From Oxalobacteraceae bacterium OTU3CAMAD1 (GTDB lineage Bacteria > Pseudomonadota > Gammaproteobacteria > Burkholderiales > Burkholderiaceae_D), in assembly GCA_024123915.1 (NCBI GenBank), contig CP099650.1:2542001-2606000 (forward strand): 64,000 nt of DNA, written 5' to 3'. Shown one piece after another: positions 34,990 through 42,729 of the stretch. The position numbers and the translations under genes were made by a program. Position 1 is the stretch's first letter. Each line of letters opens with the position of its first letter. Under the pieces are notes generated by a model. The model was not told the DNA's origin and did not search any database. It was given only the letters and a program-made list of their open reading frames with translations.

Positions 34990-35379
34990 ATGGCTTACTC
35001 GGAAAAAGTGTTGGACCACTACGAAAACCCACGCAACGTCGGCGCCTTCGAAAAGGGCGATGACAGCGTCGGTACCGGCATGGTCGGCGCGCCGGCCTGC
35101 GGCGACGTCATGAAACTGCAGATCAAGGTCGGCGCCGATGGCCTGATCGAAGACGCGAAATTCAAGACCTACGGCTGCGGTTCGGCCATCGCATCGAGCT
35201 CGCTGGTGACCGAATGGGTCAAGGGCAAAACGCTGGATCAGGCGCTGGCCATCAAGAACACCCAGATCGCCGAAGAACTGGCGCTGCCGCCGGTGAAGAT
35301 CCACTGCTCGATCCTGGCGGAAGACGCGATCAAGGCAGCTGTTCTGGATTACCAGACCAAGCACCCGGTCGCAGCTTAA
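34990..35379 (+). CDS. iscU: IscU Fe-S scaffold protein
   Basis: The 129-residue protein has the three scaffold cysteines in APACGDVMK, YGCGSAIASSS and KIHCSILAED, and the LPPVK motif (about residue 98-102) recognised by HscA. It receives sulfur from IscS and builds the [2Fe-2S] cluster in the cytoplasm. AGGAG lies before the ATG, 24 bp after iscS. Confidence 0.98.
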   Translation: MAYSEKVLDHYENPRNVGAFEKGDDSVGTGMVGAPACGDVMKLQIKVGADGLIEDAKFKTYGCGSAIASSSLVTEWVKGKTLDQALAIKNTQIAEELALPPVKIHCSILAEDAIKAAVLDYQTKHPVAA

Positions 35380-35405
35380 ATCGGCTTCATAGCACTGTTT
35401 TACAG

Positions 35406-35432
35406 CGGCGCGCGGATGAAAGTCCGCCGCCG
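35406..35432 (+). other. Intercistronic hairpin between iscU and iscA
   Basis: CGGCG-C-GCGGA and TCCGC-CGCCG form a ten-pair stem with one bulged C and a TGAAAG loop. There is no T-run, so it is more likely an mRNA stability or processing structure than a terminator. It could adjust iscA levels relative to iscU. Confidence 0.45.
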
Positions 35433-35446
35433 TTACGGAGAACCAC

Positions 35447-35770
35447 ATGGCAATCACCCTGACCGAAAAAGCAGCTAAGCACATCAACCGCTACATCGAG
35501 CGTCGCGGCAAGGGCGTCGGCTTGCGTTTTGGCGTGCGCACCACCGGCTGTTCGGGCCTGGCGTACAAGCTTGAGTATGTCGACGAAGTGGCGGACGAGG
35601 ACAGCGTCTTCGAATCGCACGGCGTCAAAGTGTTCGTCGATCCGAAAAGCCTGCCGTACATCGACGGCACGGAACTCGATTTCGCGCGCGAGGGGCTGAA
35701 CGAAGGCTTCAAGTTCCACAACCCGAACGAAAAAGACGCATGCGGTTGCGGCGAGAGCTTCCGCATCTGA
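35447..35770 (+). CDS. iscA: IscA A-type Fe-S carrier
   Basis: The 107-residue protein has the three A-type cysteines: [13 protein letters not shown] (about Cys37) and ACGCGESF at the C-terminus. It carries iron or Fe-S clusters from the scaffold to targets. GGAG precedes the ATG and hscB follows after six bases. Confidence 0.97.
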   Translation: MAITLTEKAAKHINRYIERRGKGVGLRFGVRTTGCSGLAYKLEYVDEVADEDSVFESHGVKVFVDPKSLPYIDGTELDFAREGLNEGFKFHNPNEKDACGCGESFRI

Positions 35771-35776
35771 TAACAC

Positions 35777-36295
35777 ATGCAAAACCACTTTGAGCTGTTC
35801 AATCTGCCGCAGAAGTTCGCCGTCGACACCGGGGCGCTCGACAGCGCCTACCGCGACGTGCAAAGCCGGGTCCACCCCGACAAGTTCGTCAACGCGACCG
35901 ACGCCGAAAAGCGCGTCGCGATGCAATGGGCCACGCGCGCCAACGAAGCCTACCAGACCCTGAAAAATCCGCAGAAGCGCGCGCAGTACATGTGCGAGCT
36001 GCACGGCGTCGATTTACAGACCGAGTCCAACACGGCGATGCCGATGGCCTTCCTGATGCAGCAGATGGAATGGCGCGAAGAGCTGGGCGACGCCCGCGCC
36101 GGCAAGGACGCCGACGCGCTCGAAGCGCTCGACAAGCAACTGCGCGCCGCGCGCAAAGAGCGCCTGGCCGAGATCGAGCAGCAGATCGACGCCGACGACT
36201 ACGAGCAAGCCGCGCAAGGCGTGCGCGCGCTGATGTTCCTCGAAAAATTCAAAGACGAAATAGAACACAGCTTCTCAGCGATCGAAGACAACTAA
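35777..36295 (+). CDS. hscB: HscB J-domain co-chaperone
   Basis: The 172-residue protein starts MQNHFELFNLPQKFAVDTGA and has the J-domain HPD triad in SRVHPDKFVN (about residues 34-36), then the C-terminal three-helix IscU-binding domain. It delivers IscU to HscA and stimulates its ATPase. The following hscA gene is separated by a 113-bp gap holding a long inverted repeat. Confidence 0.96.
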   Translation: MQNHFELFNLPQKFAVDTGALDSAYRDVQSRVHPDKFVNATDAEKRVAMQWATRANEAYQTLKNPQKRAQYMCELHGVDLQTESNTAMPMAFLMQQMEWREELGDARAGKDADALEALDKQLRAARKERLAEIEQQIDADDYEQAAQGVRALMFLEKFKDEIEHSFSAIEDN

Positions 36296-36302
36296 CAAAA
36301 CT

Positions 36303-36390
36303 CCGGGGTCAGGTCCTCCATTGCTACACGAACGCTGCCGTAAGGGCCGTTAGTGCCGAGGCCGTGTAGCAATGGAGGACCTGACCCCGG
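36303..36390. repeat. 28-bp perfect inverted repeat between hscB and hscA
   Basis: The arm starting CCGGGGTCAGGTCCTCCATT at 36303..36330 is matched exactly by its reverse complement at 36363..36390, around a 32-base loop (36331..36362). No T-run follows, so it is not a classic terminator. It looks like a dispersed palindromic element inserted in the isc operon; the surrounding genes are intact. Confidence 0.9.
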
Positions 36391-36408
36391 ATTAAAGGCT
36401 TGAATCAC

Positions 36409-38289
36409 ATGGCACTTCTGCAAATTTCCGAACCGGGTATGTCGACCGCGCCGCACCAGCATCGACTGGCGGTGGGCATCGATCTAGGCACCACCAATTC
36501 GCTGGTCGCCACCGTGCGCAACAGCATTCCAGAAGTGCTGAACGATGAGGATGGCCGGCCGCTGCTGCCGTCCGTGGTGCGCTATTTGCCGAACGGCCAC
36601 GCCAACATCGGCTACAAGGCGCAGGCCGCGCAGACCACCGATCCGAAAAACACCATCGTCTCCGTCAAGCGGTTCATGGGACGCGGCCTGGCCGATATCG
36701 CCTACGCTGAGAACATGCCCTACGATTTCCAGGACACGCCCGGCATGGTGCAACTGAAGACGATCGCCGGCATCAAGAGCCCCGTCGAGATCTCCGCGCA
36801 AATCCTGGCCACCTTGCGCCAGCGCGCGGAAGATTCGCTCGGCGATGATCTGGTCGGCGCGGTCATCACCGTGCCCGCGTACTTCGACGATGCCCAGCGC
36901 CAGGCCACCAAGGATGCGGCGCAGCTGGCCGGCATCAACGTGCTGCGCCTGCTGAGCGAGCCGACTGCCGCAGCGATCGCCTACGGCCTCGATAACGGCT
37001 CCGAAGGCATCTTCGCGGTCTACGATCTGGGTGGCGGGACCTTCGATATCTCGATCCTTAAATTGAGCAAAGGCGTGTTCGAAGTGCTGTCCACCGGCGG
37101 CGATTCCGCGCTGGGTGGCGACGATTTCGATCACCGCCTGTTCTGCTATATCCACCAGCAGGAGAAACTGGCGCCGCTGTCCGACGAGGACACCGCCATC
37201 CTGATGGTGAAGTCGCGCGAAGCCAAGGAACTGCTGTCGACCAAGAACGAAGTGACCGTCGACGCGATCCTGAACTCGGGCGAGGAGGTGCATCTGAAGA
37301 TCACCGCCGAGACCTTCCAGGAGATCACCAAGCACCTGATCGCCAAGACCATGAGCGCCATCAAGAAGGCGTTGCGCGACGCCAGCGTCGATGCCGACGA
37401 TGTCGACGGCGTGGTGATGGTCGGCGGCGCGACGCGCATGCCCCACGTGCAGCGCGCCGTCAGCGAGTACTTCCACACCATCCCGCACGCGAACATCGAT
37501 CCGGACAAGGTCGTCGCGCTGGGCGCGGCGGTGCAGGCCAATCTGTTGGCCGGCAACCGCGCGCCGGGTGACGACTGGCTGCTGCTGGACGTGATTCCGC
37601 TGTCGCTCGGTATCGAGACGATGGGCGGCCTGGTCGAGAAGATCATCCCGCGCAATTCGACGATTCCTTGCGCCCGCGCGCAGGAGTTCACCACGTTTAA
37701 AGACGGCCAGACGGCGCTCGCGGTACACGTGCTGCAGGGCGAGCGCGAGCTGGTCTCTGACTGCCGTTCGCTGGCGCGCTTCGAGCTGCGCGGCATCCCG
37801 CCGATGGTTGCGGGCGCCGCGCGCATCCGCATCACTTACCAGGTCGACGCCGACGGTTTGCTGTCCGTGTCGGCGCGCGAGCTGCGCTCCGGCGTCGAGG
37901 CGTCGATCACCGTCAAGCCGGCTTACGGCCTGGGCGACGACGACGTCGCGCGCATGCTGCAGGATTCGTACAAGTCGGCCGATGTCGACATGGTCGCCCG
38001 CGCGCTGCGCGAAGAGCAGGTCGAGGCCGAGCGCATCATCCTGGCCACGCAATCGGCGCTGGACGAAGACGCCGGCCTGCTGTCGGACGAGGAACGCGCA
38101 TCGGTCGATGTCCTGATGAACAAGGTGCGCGACGTGATCGCCCAATCGCAGACTGGCGCCGCCGACCACGTGGCCGTCAAAGCCGCCGTCGAGGCGCTGG
38201 CCCACGGCACCGAAGAATTCGCGTCGCGCCGCATGGATCGCAGCGTGCGCAGCGCACTGGCCGGCAAGACGCTCGACCAGGTAGTTTAA
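36409..38289 (+). CDS. hscA: HscA, specialised Hsp70 for Fe-S assembly
   Basis: The ATG at 36409 ([19 protein letters not shown]) is chosen over an upstream TTG; AAAGG lies ten bases before it. The 626-residue protein has the Hsp70 ATPase loops [13 protein letters not shown] and [13 protein letters not shown], the [12 protein letters not shown] segment and a DnaK-like substrate domain. HscA with HscB releases the cluster from IscU through its LPPVK motif. Translation may depend on its own RBS because of the hairpin upstream. Confidence 0.97.
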   Translation: MALLQISEPGMSTAPHQHRLAVGIDLGTTNSLVATVRNSIPEVLNDEDGRPLLPSVVRYLPNGHANIGYKAQAAQTTDPKNTIVSVKRFMGRGLADIAYAENMPYDFQDTPGMVQLKTIAGIKSPVEISAQILATLRQRAEDSLGDDLVGAVITVPAYFDDAQRQATKDAAQLAGINVLRLLSEPTAAAIAYGLDNGSEGIFAVYDLGGGTFDISILKLSKGVFEVLSTGGDSALGGDDFDHRLFCYIHQQEKLAPLSDEDTAILMVKSREAKELLSTKNEVTVDAILNSGEEVHLKITAETFQEITKHLIAKTMSAIKKALRDASVDADDVDGVVMVGGATRMPHVQRAVSEYFHTIPHANIDPDKVVALGAAVQANLLAGNRAPGDDWLLLDVIPLSLGIETMGGLVEKIIPRNSTIPCARAQEFTTFKDGQTALAVHVLQGERELVSDCRSLARFELRGIPPMVAGAARIRITYQVDADGLLSVSARELRSGVEASITVKPAYGLGDDDVARMLQDSYKSADVDMVARALREEQVEAERIILATQSALDEDAGLLSDEERASVDVLMNKVRDVIAQSQTGAADHVAVKAAVEALAHGTEEFASRRMDRSVRSALAGKTLDQVV

Positions 38290-38314
38290 GAACCCATAAG
38301 AACAGAGGTATCAA

Positions 38315-38656
38315 GTGCCACAAATCGTATTCCTGCCCCACGCAAAACTGTGCCCGGACGGCGCCGTCGTCGAAGCCGAAGTCGGTAAAACCCTGTGCGA
38401 CATCATGCTGGAAAATGATATCCACATCGAGCACGCGTGCGAGAAGTCCTGCGCCTGCACCACCTGCCACGTGCTGGTGCGCGAAGGCTTCAATTCGCTG
38501 AGCGAAGCCAGCGAAACCGAGGAAGACCTGCTGGACAAGGCCTGGGGCCTGGAAGCGGTGTCGCGCCTGTCGTGCCAGGCCGTGGTGGCAGAGGAAGACC
38601 TGGTCGTCGAAATCCCGAAATACACCATCAACCACGCCAGCGAAGGCGGACACTGA
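38315..38656 (+). CDS. fdx: Isc-type [2Fe-2S] ferredoxin
   Basis: The protein uses a GTG start (38315) behind AGAGGT. The 113 residues contain the ligands C-x5-C-x2-C in ACEKSCACTTCHV plus a fourth cysteine in RLSCQAVV. It donates electrons for cluster assembly on IscU. It lies 25 bp past hscA, and iscX starts one base after its stop. Confidence 0.96.
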   Translation: MPQIVFLPHAKLCPDGAVVEAEVGKTLCDIMLENDIHIEHACEKSCACTTCHVLVREGFNSLSEASETEEDLLDKAWGLEAVSRLSCQAVVAEEDLVVEIPKYTINHASEGGH

Positions 38657-38657
38657 T

Positions 38658-38852
38658 ATGAAGTGGACGGACATCACCGCGATCGCCGAAGCGCTTTACG
38701 ATAAGCACCCGGACATCGATCCGCTGACTATCCGCTTCACCGATTTGCACAACTGGATCGTGGAACTCGAAGAGTTCGACGACGACCACACGCGCGGCGG
38801 TGAAAAAGTTCTCGAAGCGGTACAGCAGGCGTGGATCGATGAAGCAAAATAA
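38658..38852 (+). CDS. iscX: IscX (YfhJ) small acidic Isc accessory protein
   Basis: The 64-residue acidic protein begins MKWTDITAIAEALYDKHPDI and includes RFTDLHNWIVELEEFDDD, matching IscX. It binds IscS and tunes its activity in response to iron. It closes the isc operon and overlaps the next gene by 14 bases. Confidence 0.95.
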   Translation: MKWTDITAIAEALYDKHPDIDPLTIRFTDLHNWIVELEEFDDDHTRGGEKVLEAVQQAWIDEAK

Positions 38853-39750
38853 GCCAAGCAAGCCAGCCAAGGCCGCGCCGGCCAAAATCGGCGCCACCGT
38901 CACCGGCGCCGACAACATGCCGGAAATCCGCGAAGGCCAGACCGTCGCGCTGCTGCAGGAACTGCACATCCTGACCCGTGACGGCAAGATGAACCAGGAC
39001 AGCCGCCGCAAGCTCAAACAGGTCTACCATCTGTACCAGTTCATCGAACCGCTGCTGAAGGAAGTGCTGGCCGAGAAGGGCGAAGTGTCGCTGGTCGACC
39101 ACGGCGCTGGCAAGTCCTACCTCGGCTTCATCATTTACGACCTGTTCTTCAAGGCGCTGAACGATAATTCGCACATCTACGGCATCGAAACCCGCGAGGA
39201 ACTGGTCTCACGCTCGCAGGAGCTGGCCAAGCAGTTCAACTTCCCCGGTATGTCGTTCCTGCCGCTGTCGGTGGCCGAATCGACCGAGTCCAAGCTACTG
39301 CCGGACCAGATCGACATCGTCACCGCGCTCCACGCCTGCAACACGGCCACCGACGACGCCATCCAGTTCGCGTTGAAGAAGAAGGCCAAGTACATGGTGC
39401 TGGTGCCTTGCTGCCAGGCGGAAGTCGCCTCGGTGCTGAAGAAGAACAAGGGCCAGTCGCTGGGCAAGTCGGCGCTGACAGAAATCTGGCGCCACCCGAT
39501 CCACACGCGCGAATTCGGCAGCCAGATCACCAACGTGCTGCGCTGCCTTCAATTGGAGGCGCACGGCTACCAGGTCAACGTGACCGAATTGGTGGGCTGG
39601 GAGCACTCGATGAAGAATGAGCTGATCATCGCAACCTACAAAAACCTGCCGCGCCAGCGTCCCTCCGAGCGTTTGCGCGAGGTGCTTGAAACGGTCGGAC
39701 TGCAGGAAATGGGCAACCGCTTCTTCACCGAGCAGCTAGAAACACAATAA
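38839..39750 (+). CDS. SAM-dependent methyltransferase-like protein (Methyltransf_32 type)
   Basis: The start at 38839 (MKQNKPSKPAKAAPAKIG) lies inside the iscX end, suggesting coupling. The 303-residue protein has a lysine/proline-rich lead (1-20), a motif I-like segment EVSLVDHGAGKSYLGF (about 87-102) and IVTALHACNTATDDAI, typical of the Methyltransf_32 family. VLVPCCQAEVA is another family mark. RNA or protein substrate is unknown. Its link to the isc operon may be positional only. Confidence 0.78.
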   Translation: MKQNKPSKPAKAAPAKIGATVTGADNMPEIREGQTVALLQELHILTRDGKMNQDSRRKLKQVYHLYQFIEPLLKEVLAEKGEVSLVDHGAGKSYLGFIIYDLFFKALNDNSHIYGIETREELVSRSQELAKQFNFPGMSFLPLSVAESTESKLLPDQIDIVTALHACNTATDDAIQFALKKKAKYMVLVPCCQAEVASVLKKNKGQSLGKSALTEIWRHPIHTREFGSQITNVLRCLQLEAHGYQVNVTELVGWEHSMKNELIIATYKNLPRQRPSERLREVLETVGLQEMGNRFFTEQLETQ

Positions 39751-39773
39751 ACAAACGAAAGGGTGACGGAACG

Positions 39774-40796
39774 ATGAGTGATCTGAAAGAAAATTGGTTG
39801 GATCTTCGCAGCGACACCGTCACCCGCCCCAGCGCGGCGATGCGTGCGGCGATGAACGCGGCCGACGTCGGCGACGACGTCTACGGCGACGATCCTACCG
39901 TCAACCGCCTGCAGGAATATGCGGCCGATTTGTTCGGCTACGAGGCGGCGCTGTTCGCGCCGTCCGGCACGCAGAGCAATCTGCTGGCGCTGCTGGCCCA
40001 CTGCGGTCGCGGCGACGAATACCTGGTCGGGCAGGAAGCGCATACCTACAAGTACGAAGGCGGCGGCGCGGCGGTGTTGGGCAGCATCCAGCCGCAGCCG
40101 ATCATCAACCAGGCCGACGGCAGTCTGGCCCTGGCCGACATCGCGGCCTACATCAAACCCGACGACATCCACTTCGCCCGCACCAAGCTGCTGGCGGTGG
40201 AAAACACCATTGGCGGCCGCGTGCTGCCGCTCGATTACCTGAAGCAGGCGACCGTGCTGGCGCATGAACGCGGCCTGGCCACGCACATGGACGGCGCGCG
40301 CATCTGCAACGCGGCGGTCAAGCTGGGCGTGAGCCCGCGCGCGGCGGTGGCGGGCTTCGATTCGGTCTCGGTGTGCCTGTCCAAGGGACTTGGCGCGCCG
40401 GTCGGCTCCATCCTGTGCGGCAGCAAGCCGCTGATCAAGGAAGCCACGCGCTGGCGCAAGATGCTCGGCGGCGGCATGCGCCAAGCCGGCATGATTGCCG
40501 CCGGCGGCTTTTACGCGCTGGAGCACAACATCGCCCGCCTGGCGGAGGACCACGACAACGCCGCATATTTTGCCGGCGAGCTGGCTAAGCTCAAAGGCAT
40601 CCAGGTCAGCGCGCCGCAGACCAACATTTTTTACGTCGATATCCCGGCCGATGCGTGCCGGGGTTTGAACGACGTTTTACAACTGACCCGCATCCGCGTG
40701 TCGATGGCGCCGCGCCTGCGCATCGTCACGCACATGGATGCGTCGCGCGACGATATCGATCGCGCCATTACCGTTTTTGGGGATTTTTTCGGATGA
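39774..40796 (+). CDS. ltaE: Low-specificity L-threonine aldolase
   Basis: The 340-residue PLP enzyme begins with LDLRSDTVTRPSAAMR and has the cofactor lysine in SVCLSKGLGAPVGS, in a normal family length. It cleaves L-threonine or L-allo-threonine to glycine and acetaldehyde. Its stop overlaps the start of the pseudouridine-synthase-like gene (ATGA). Confidence 0.94.
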   Translation: MSDLKENWLDLRSDTVTRPSAAMRAAMNAADVGDDVYGDDPTVNRLQEYAADLFGYEAALFAPSGTQSNLLALLAHCGRGDEYLVGQEAHTYKYEGGGAAVLGSIQPQPIINQADGSLALADIAAYIKPDDIHFARTKLLAVENTIGGRVLPLDYLKQATVLAHERGLATHMDGARICNAAVKLGVSPRAAVAGFDSVSVCLSKGLGAPVGSILCGSKPLIKEATRWRKMLGGGMRQAGMIAAGGFYALEHNIARLAEDHDNAAYFAGELAKLKGIQVSAPQTNIFYVDIPADACRGLNDVLQLTRIRVSMAPRLRIVTHMDASRDDIDRAITVFGDFFG

Positions 40797-41536
40797 CCGA
40801 CCGCACCACAGATAACAGCCTTCGCCTGGCCAAGCGCCTGGCCGAGATACTTCCATGCTCGCGCCGCGAGGCCGAACTCTATATCGAGGGCGGCTATGTT
40901 AGCGTCGATGGCGTATTGGTGGAGGAGGCCGGCGCGCGCGTCACCGAAGAGCAGAAGATCGAACTGGCACCCGACGCCACCTTGCTGGAAATCGTCCCGG
41001 TCACGATCCTGTTGCACAAGCCCGCCGGCGCCAACGGCGGCGTGGGCAAGGACGGTTCGCCGGCCATGCATCTGCTGAATGCCGAATCGCTCACGCGCTC
41101 CGCGCCCGGCCAGCGCTTCCTCAAGCGCCACCTGGTCAACCTGACCTTGACCACGCCTTTGGAGACCAAGGCCAGCGGCCTGCTGGTGTTCACGCAGGAC
41201 TTCCGCGTCAGCCGCAAGCTGGTGGACGAGCAGGCGAAGATGGAGCAGGAGATCATCGTCGAAGTCACCGGCAAGATCATGGAAAACGGATTGGCGCTGC
41301 TCAATCACGGGCTGCCGTTCAATGGCAAGCCGCTGGCGCCTAACAAGGTGAGCTGGCAAAACGAGAACCGTCTGCGCTTCGCGGTGAAGAATCCCAAGCC
41401 GGGCCAGATTGAACACGTGTGCAAACTGGTCGGCCTGGGTGTGGTGTCGATGAAGCGCATCCGCGTCGGCCGCATCGCGATGAGCAGCCTGCCGCTAGGC
41501 GAGTGGCGCTACCTGCAGGACCACGAGCGCTTCTAG
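40793..41536 (+). CDS. RsuA/RluF-family pseudouridine-synthase-like protein with E for the catalytic D
   Basis: The 247-residue protein has an N-terminal S4 RNA-binding domain (about 10-60, LAEILPCSRREAELYIEGGY) and an RsuA/RluF-type catalytic domain (ILLHKPAGANGG; KVSWQNENRLRFAV). The segment TPLETKASGLLVFTQD (121-136) aligns with RLDxxTEGLLLLTNDG, so the position of the catalytic Asp holds Glu124. It could still be an RNA-binding or atypical enzyme. Start chosen at the ATGA overlap with ltaE; convergent with the PEP-CTERM gene. Confidence 0.8.
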   Translation: MTDRTTDNSLRLAKRLAEILPCSRREAELYIEGGYVSVDGVLVEEAGARVTEEQKIELAPDATLLEIVPVTILLHKPAGANGGVGKDGSPAMHLLNAESLTRSAPGQRFLKRHLVNLTLTTPLETKASGLLVFTQDFRVSRKLVDEQAKMEQEIIVEVTGKIMENGLALLNHGLPFNGKPLAPNKVSWQNENRLRFAVKNPKPGQIEHVCKLVGLGVVSMKRIRVGRIAMSSLPLGEWRYLQDHERF

Positions 41537-41543
41537 ACGGGCG

Positions 41544-42575
41544 TTACGCCTTCGGTGCGGCGCGGCGACGGCGCGCCATGAAGCCCAGCAGGCCAAGGCC
41601 GCCGGCCATCATCGCGTAGGTAGATGGTTCCGGCACCGCCGAGACGCTCGACAGCAGCAGCGTGCCGCAGTCGGTGCCACGGCAGGCCGAGACGGCGATC
41701 TGGTTGAATTCGTTGATGGCGATCGCATCCTTGATAAACCAACCGTCCAACCCGGTAACCAGCGAGTTGATGTCGTACATTACGCCGCCTTGCCACAGGA
41801 AGCCCGTGCCGAAGCCATCGCGGCCAACCACGGTACCGGCGTTGTTGACGTCCTTGGCGGAAAGTGAGAATCCGTCGATAGCCGTCGCCACGCCGTCGGC
41901 GTAGAGGTAAGCATGGTCGCTCTGCGTCGAATAGTCGCGCGAGTTGATCACGGTATTGCCGTTGTCGCTGATGGCGGCCGCATAAGAGATGGTGCTGCCG
42001 TCGTTCGGGATTGTGGCCGACAGGTTGGTCGTGCCGCCGTTCGAGAAGATCACGGCCTCGTTGAGCAATTGGCCTGCGCTGCCGGCGATCTGACCATTGT
42101 TGTTGATCCCGTTTGCCCCGCTATTGGTGGCGTTGGCCGGCGTCAGCTTAGTGACGCTTCCATTCGAATATACAAACCCATAGGAGCCGTCGTCCGTTGA
42201 CACATTGCCGGTGATTTGGCCGGCGTTGTTGATGCCGGTAGCCGAGCTGTTCGCCGGGCCGATGGTGGTGTAGACGCCGTTGGAATAGCTGAACGCCTGC
42301 GTGCTGCCGTACTCGCCGACGATCTGGCCGGAGTCGTTGATGCCATAGGCGAAACTTCTGCCCGATGGAGAACCCAGGTAGCTCAAGCCGCTGCCGTTGT
42401 ACAGCACCGCTTGGGTCGCGTCATTGCCGACTACCTGGCCGAGATTGTTCATCGCCTTCGGGCTGAAGGCGCCGAGATACGTCATGCTGAACTGCGGCGC
42501 CGTGGCGGCCAGGGCGGGCAGGGTCGCGACGCTGAGGATCAGCGCAGCGATGCATTTCATTTTGGTCGAGATCAA
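41544..42575 (-). CDS. PEP-CTERM-anchored extracellular protein with HAF repeats
   Basis: The start is a TTG at 42575, because AAGGA lies seven bases before it; the ATG at 42560 has no such site. The 343-residue protein has a signal peptide (about 1-24, ending ALAAT), seven or so HAF-type repeats of pattern GINNxGQIxG (about 35-290) and a C-terminal sorting signal VPEPSTYAMMAGGLGLLGF plus an arginine-rich end (RRRR). Exosortase/EpsH would process it; none is encoded here. Likely a surface or biofilm-matrix protein. Confidence 0.92.
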   Translation of the reverse strand: MISTKMKCIAALILSVATLPALAATAPQFSMTYLGAFSPKAMNNLGQVVGNDATQAVLYNGSGLSYLGSPSGRSFAYGINDSGQIVGEYGSTQAFSYSNGVYTTIGPANSSATGINNAGQITGNVSTDDGSYGFVYSNGSVTKLTPANATNSGANGINNNGQIAGSAGQLLNEAVIFSNGGTTNLSATIPNDGSTISYAAAISDNGNTVINSRDYSTQSDHAYLYADGVATAIDGFSLSAKDVNNAGTVVGRDGFGTGFLWQGGVMYDINSLVTGLDGWFIKDAIAINEFNQIAVSACRGTDCGTLLLSSVSAVPEPSTYAMMAGGLGLLGFMARRRRAAPKA

Positions 42576-42606
42576 GACAATTTCCTTCGAAAGGAGGGTG
42601 GGGGAG

Positions 42607-42631
42607 CTGCACGCCGTGGTACGGCGCGCAG
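42607..42631. other. Hairpin in the 5' leader of the PEP-CTERM gene
   Basis: CTGC-A-CGCCGT and ACGGCG-C-GCAG pair around a GGT loop, about 30 bp upstream of the TTG start. No T-run follows on the minus strand. It may protect or regulate the leader. Confidence 0.4.
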
Positions 42632-42729
42632 GGGGAGTTAAAAACGGATGAATTTTTAGCTACCTTAACAATATCTTAATTCAAATATTGCAACTACCAC
42701 AGCCCCGTTCGATTGAAAGTCGCTTTATT

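Noticed and set aside
33670..35487. A 605-codon open frame on the minus strand opposite iscS, iscU and the start of iscA
   Set aside because: It is antisense to well-identified genes and arises from high-GC codon bias; it spans several genes and shows no family motif.
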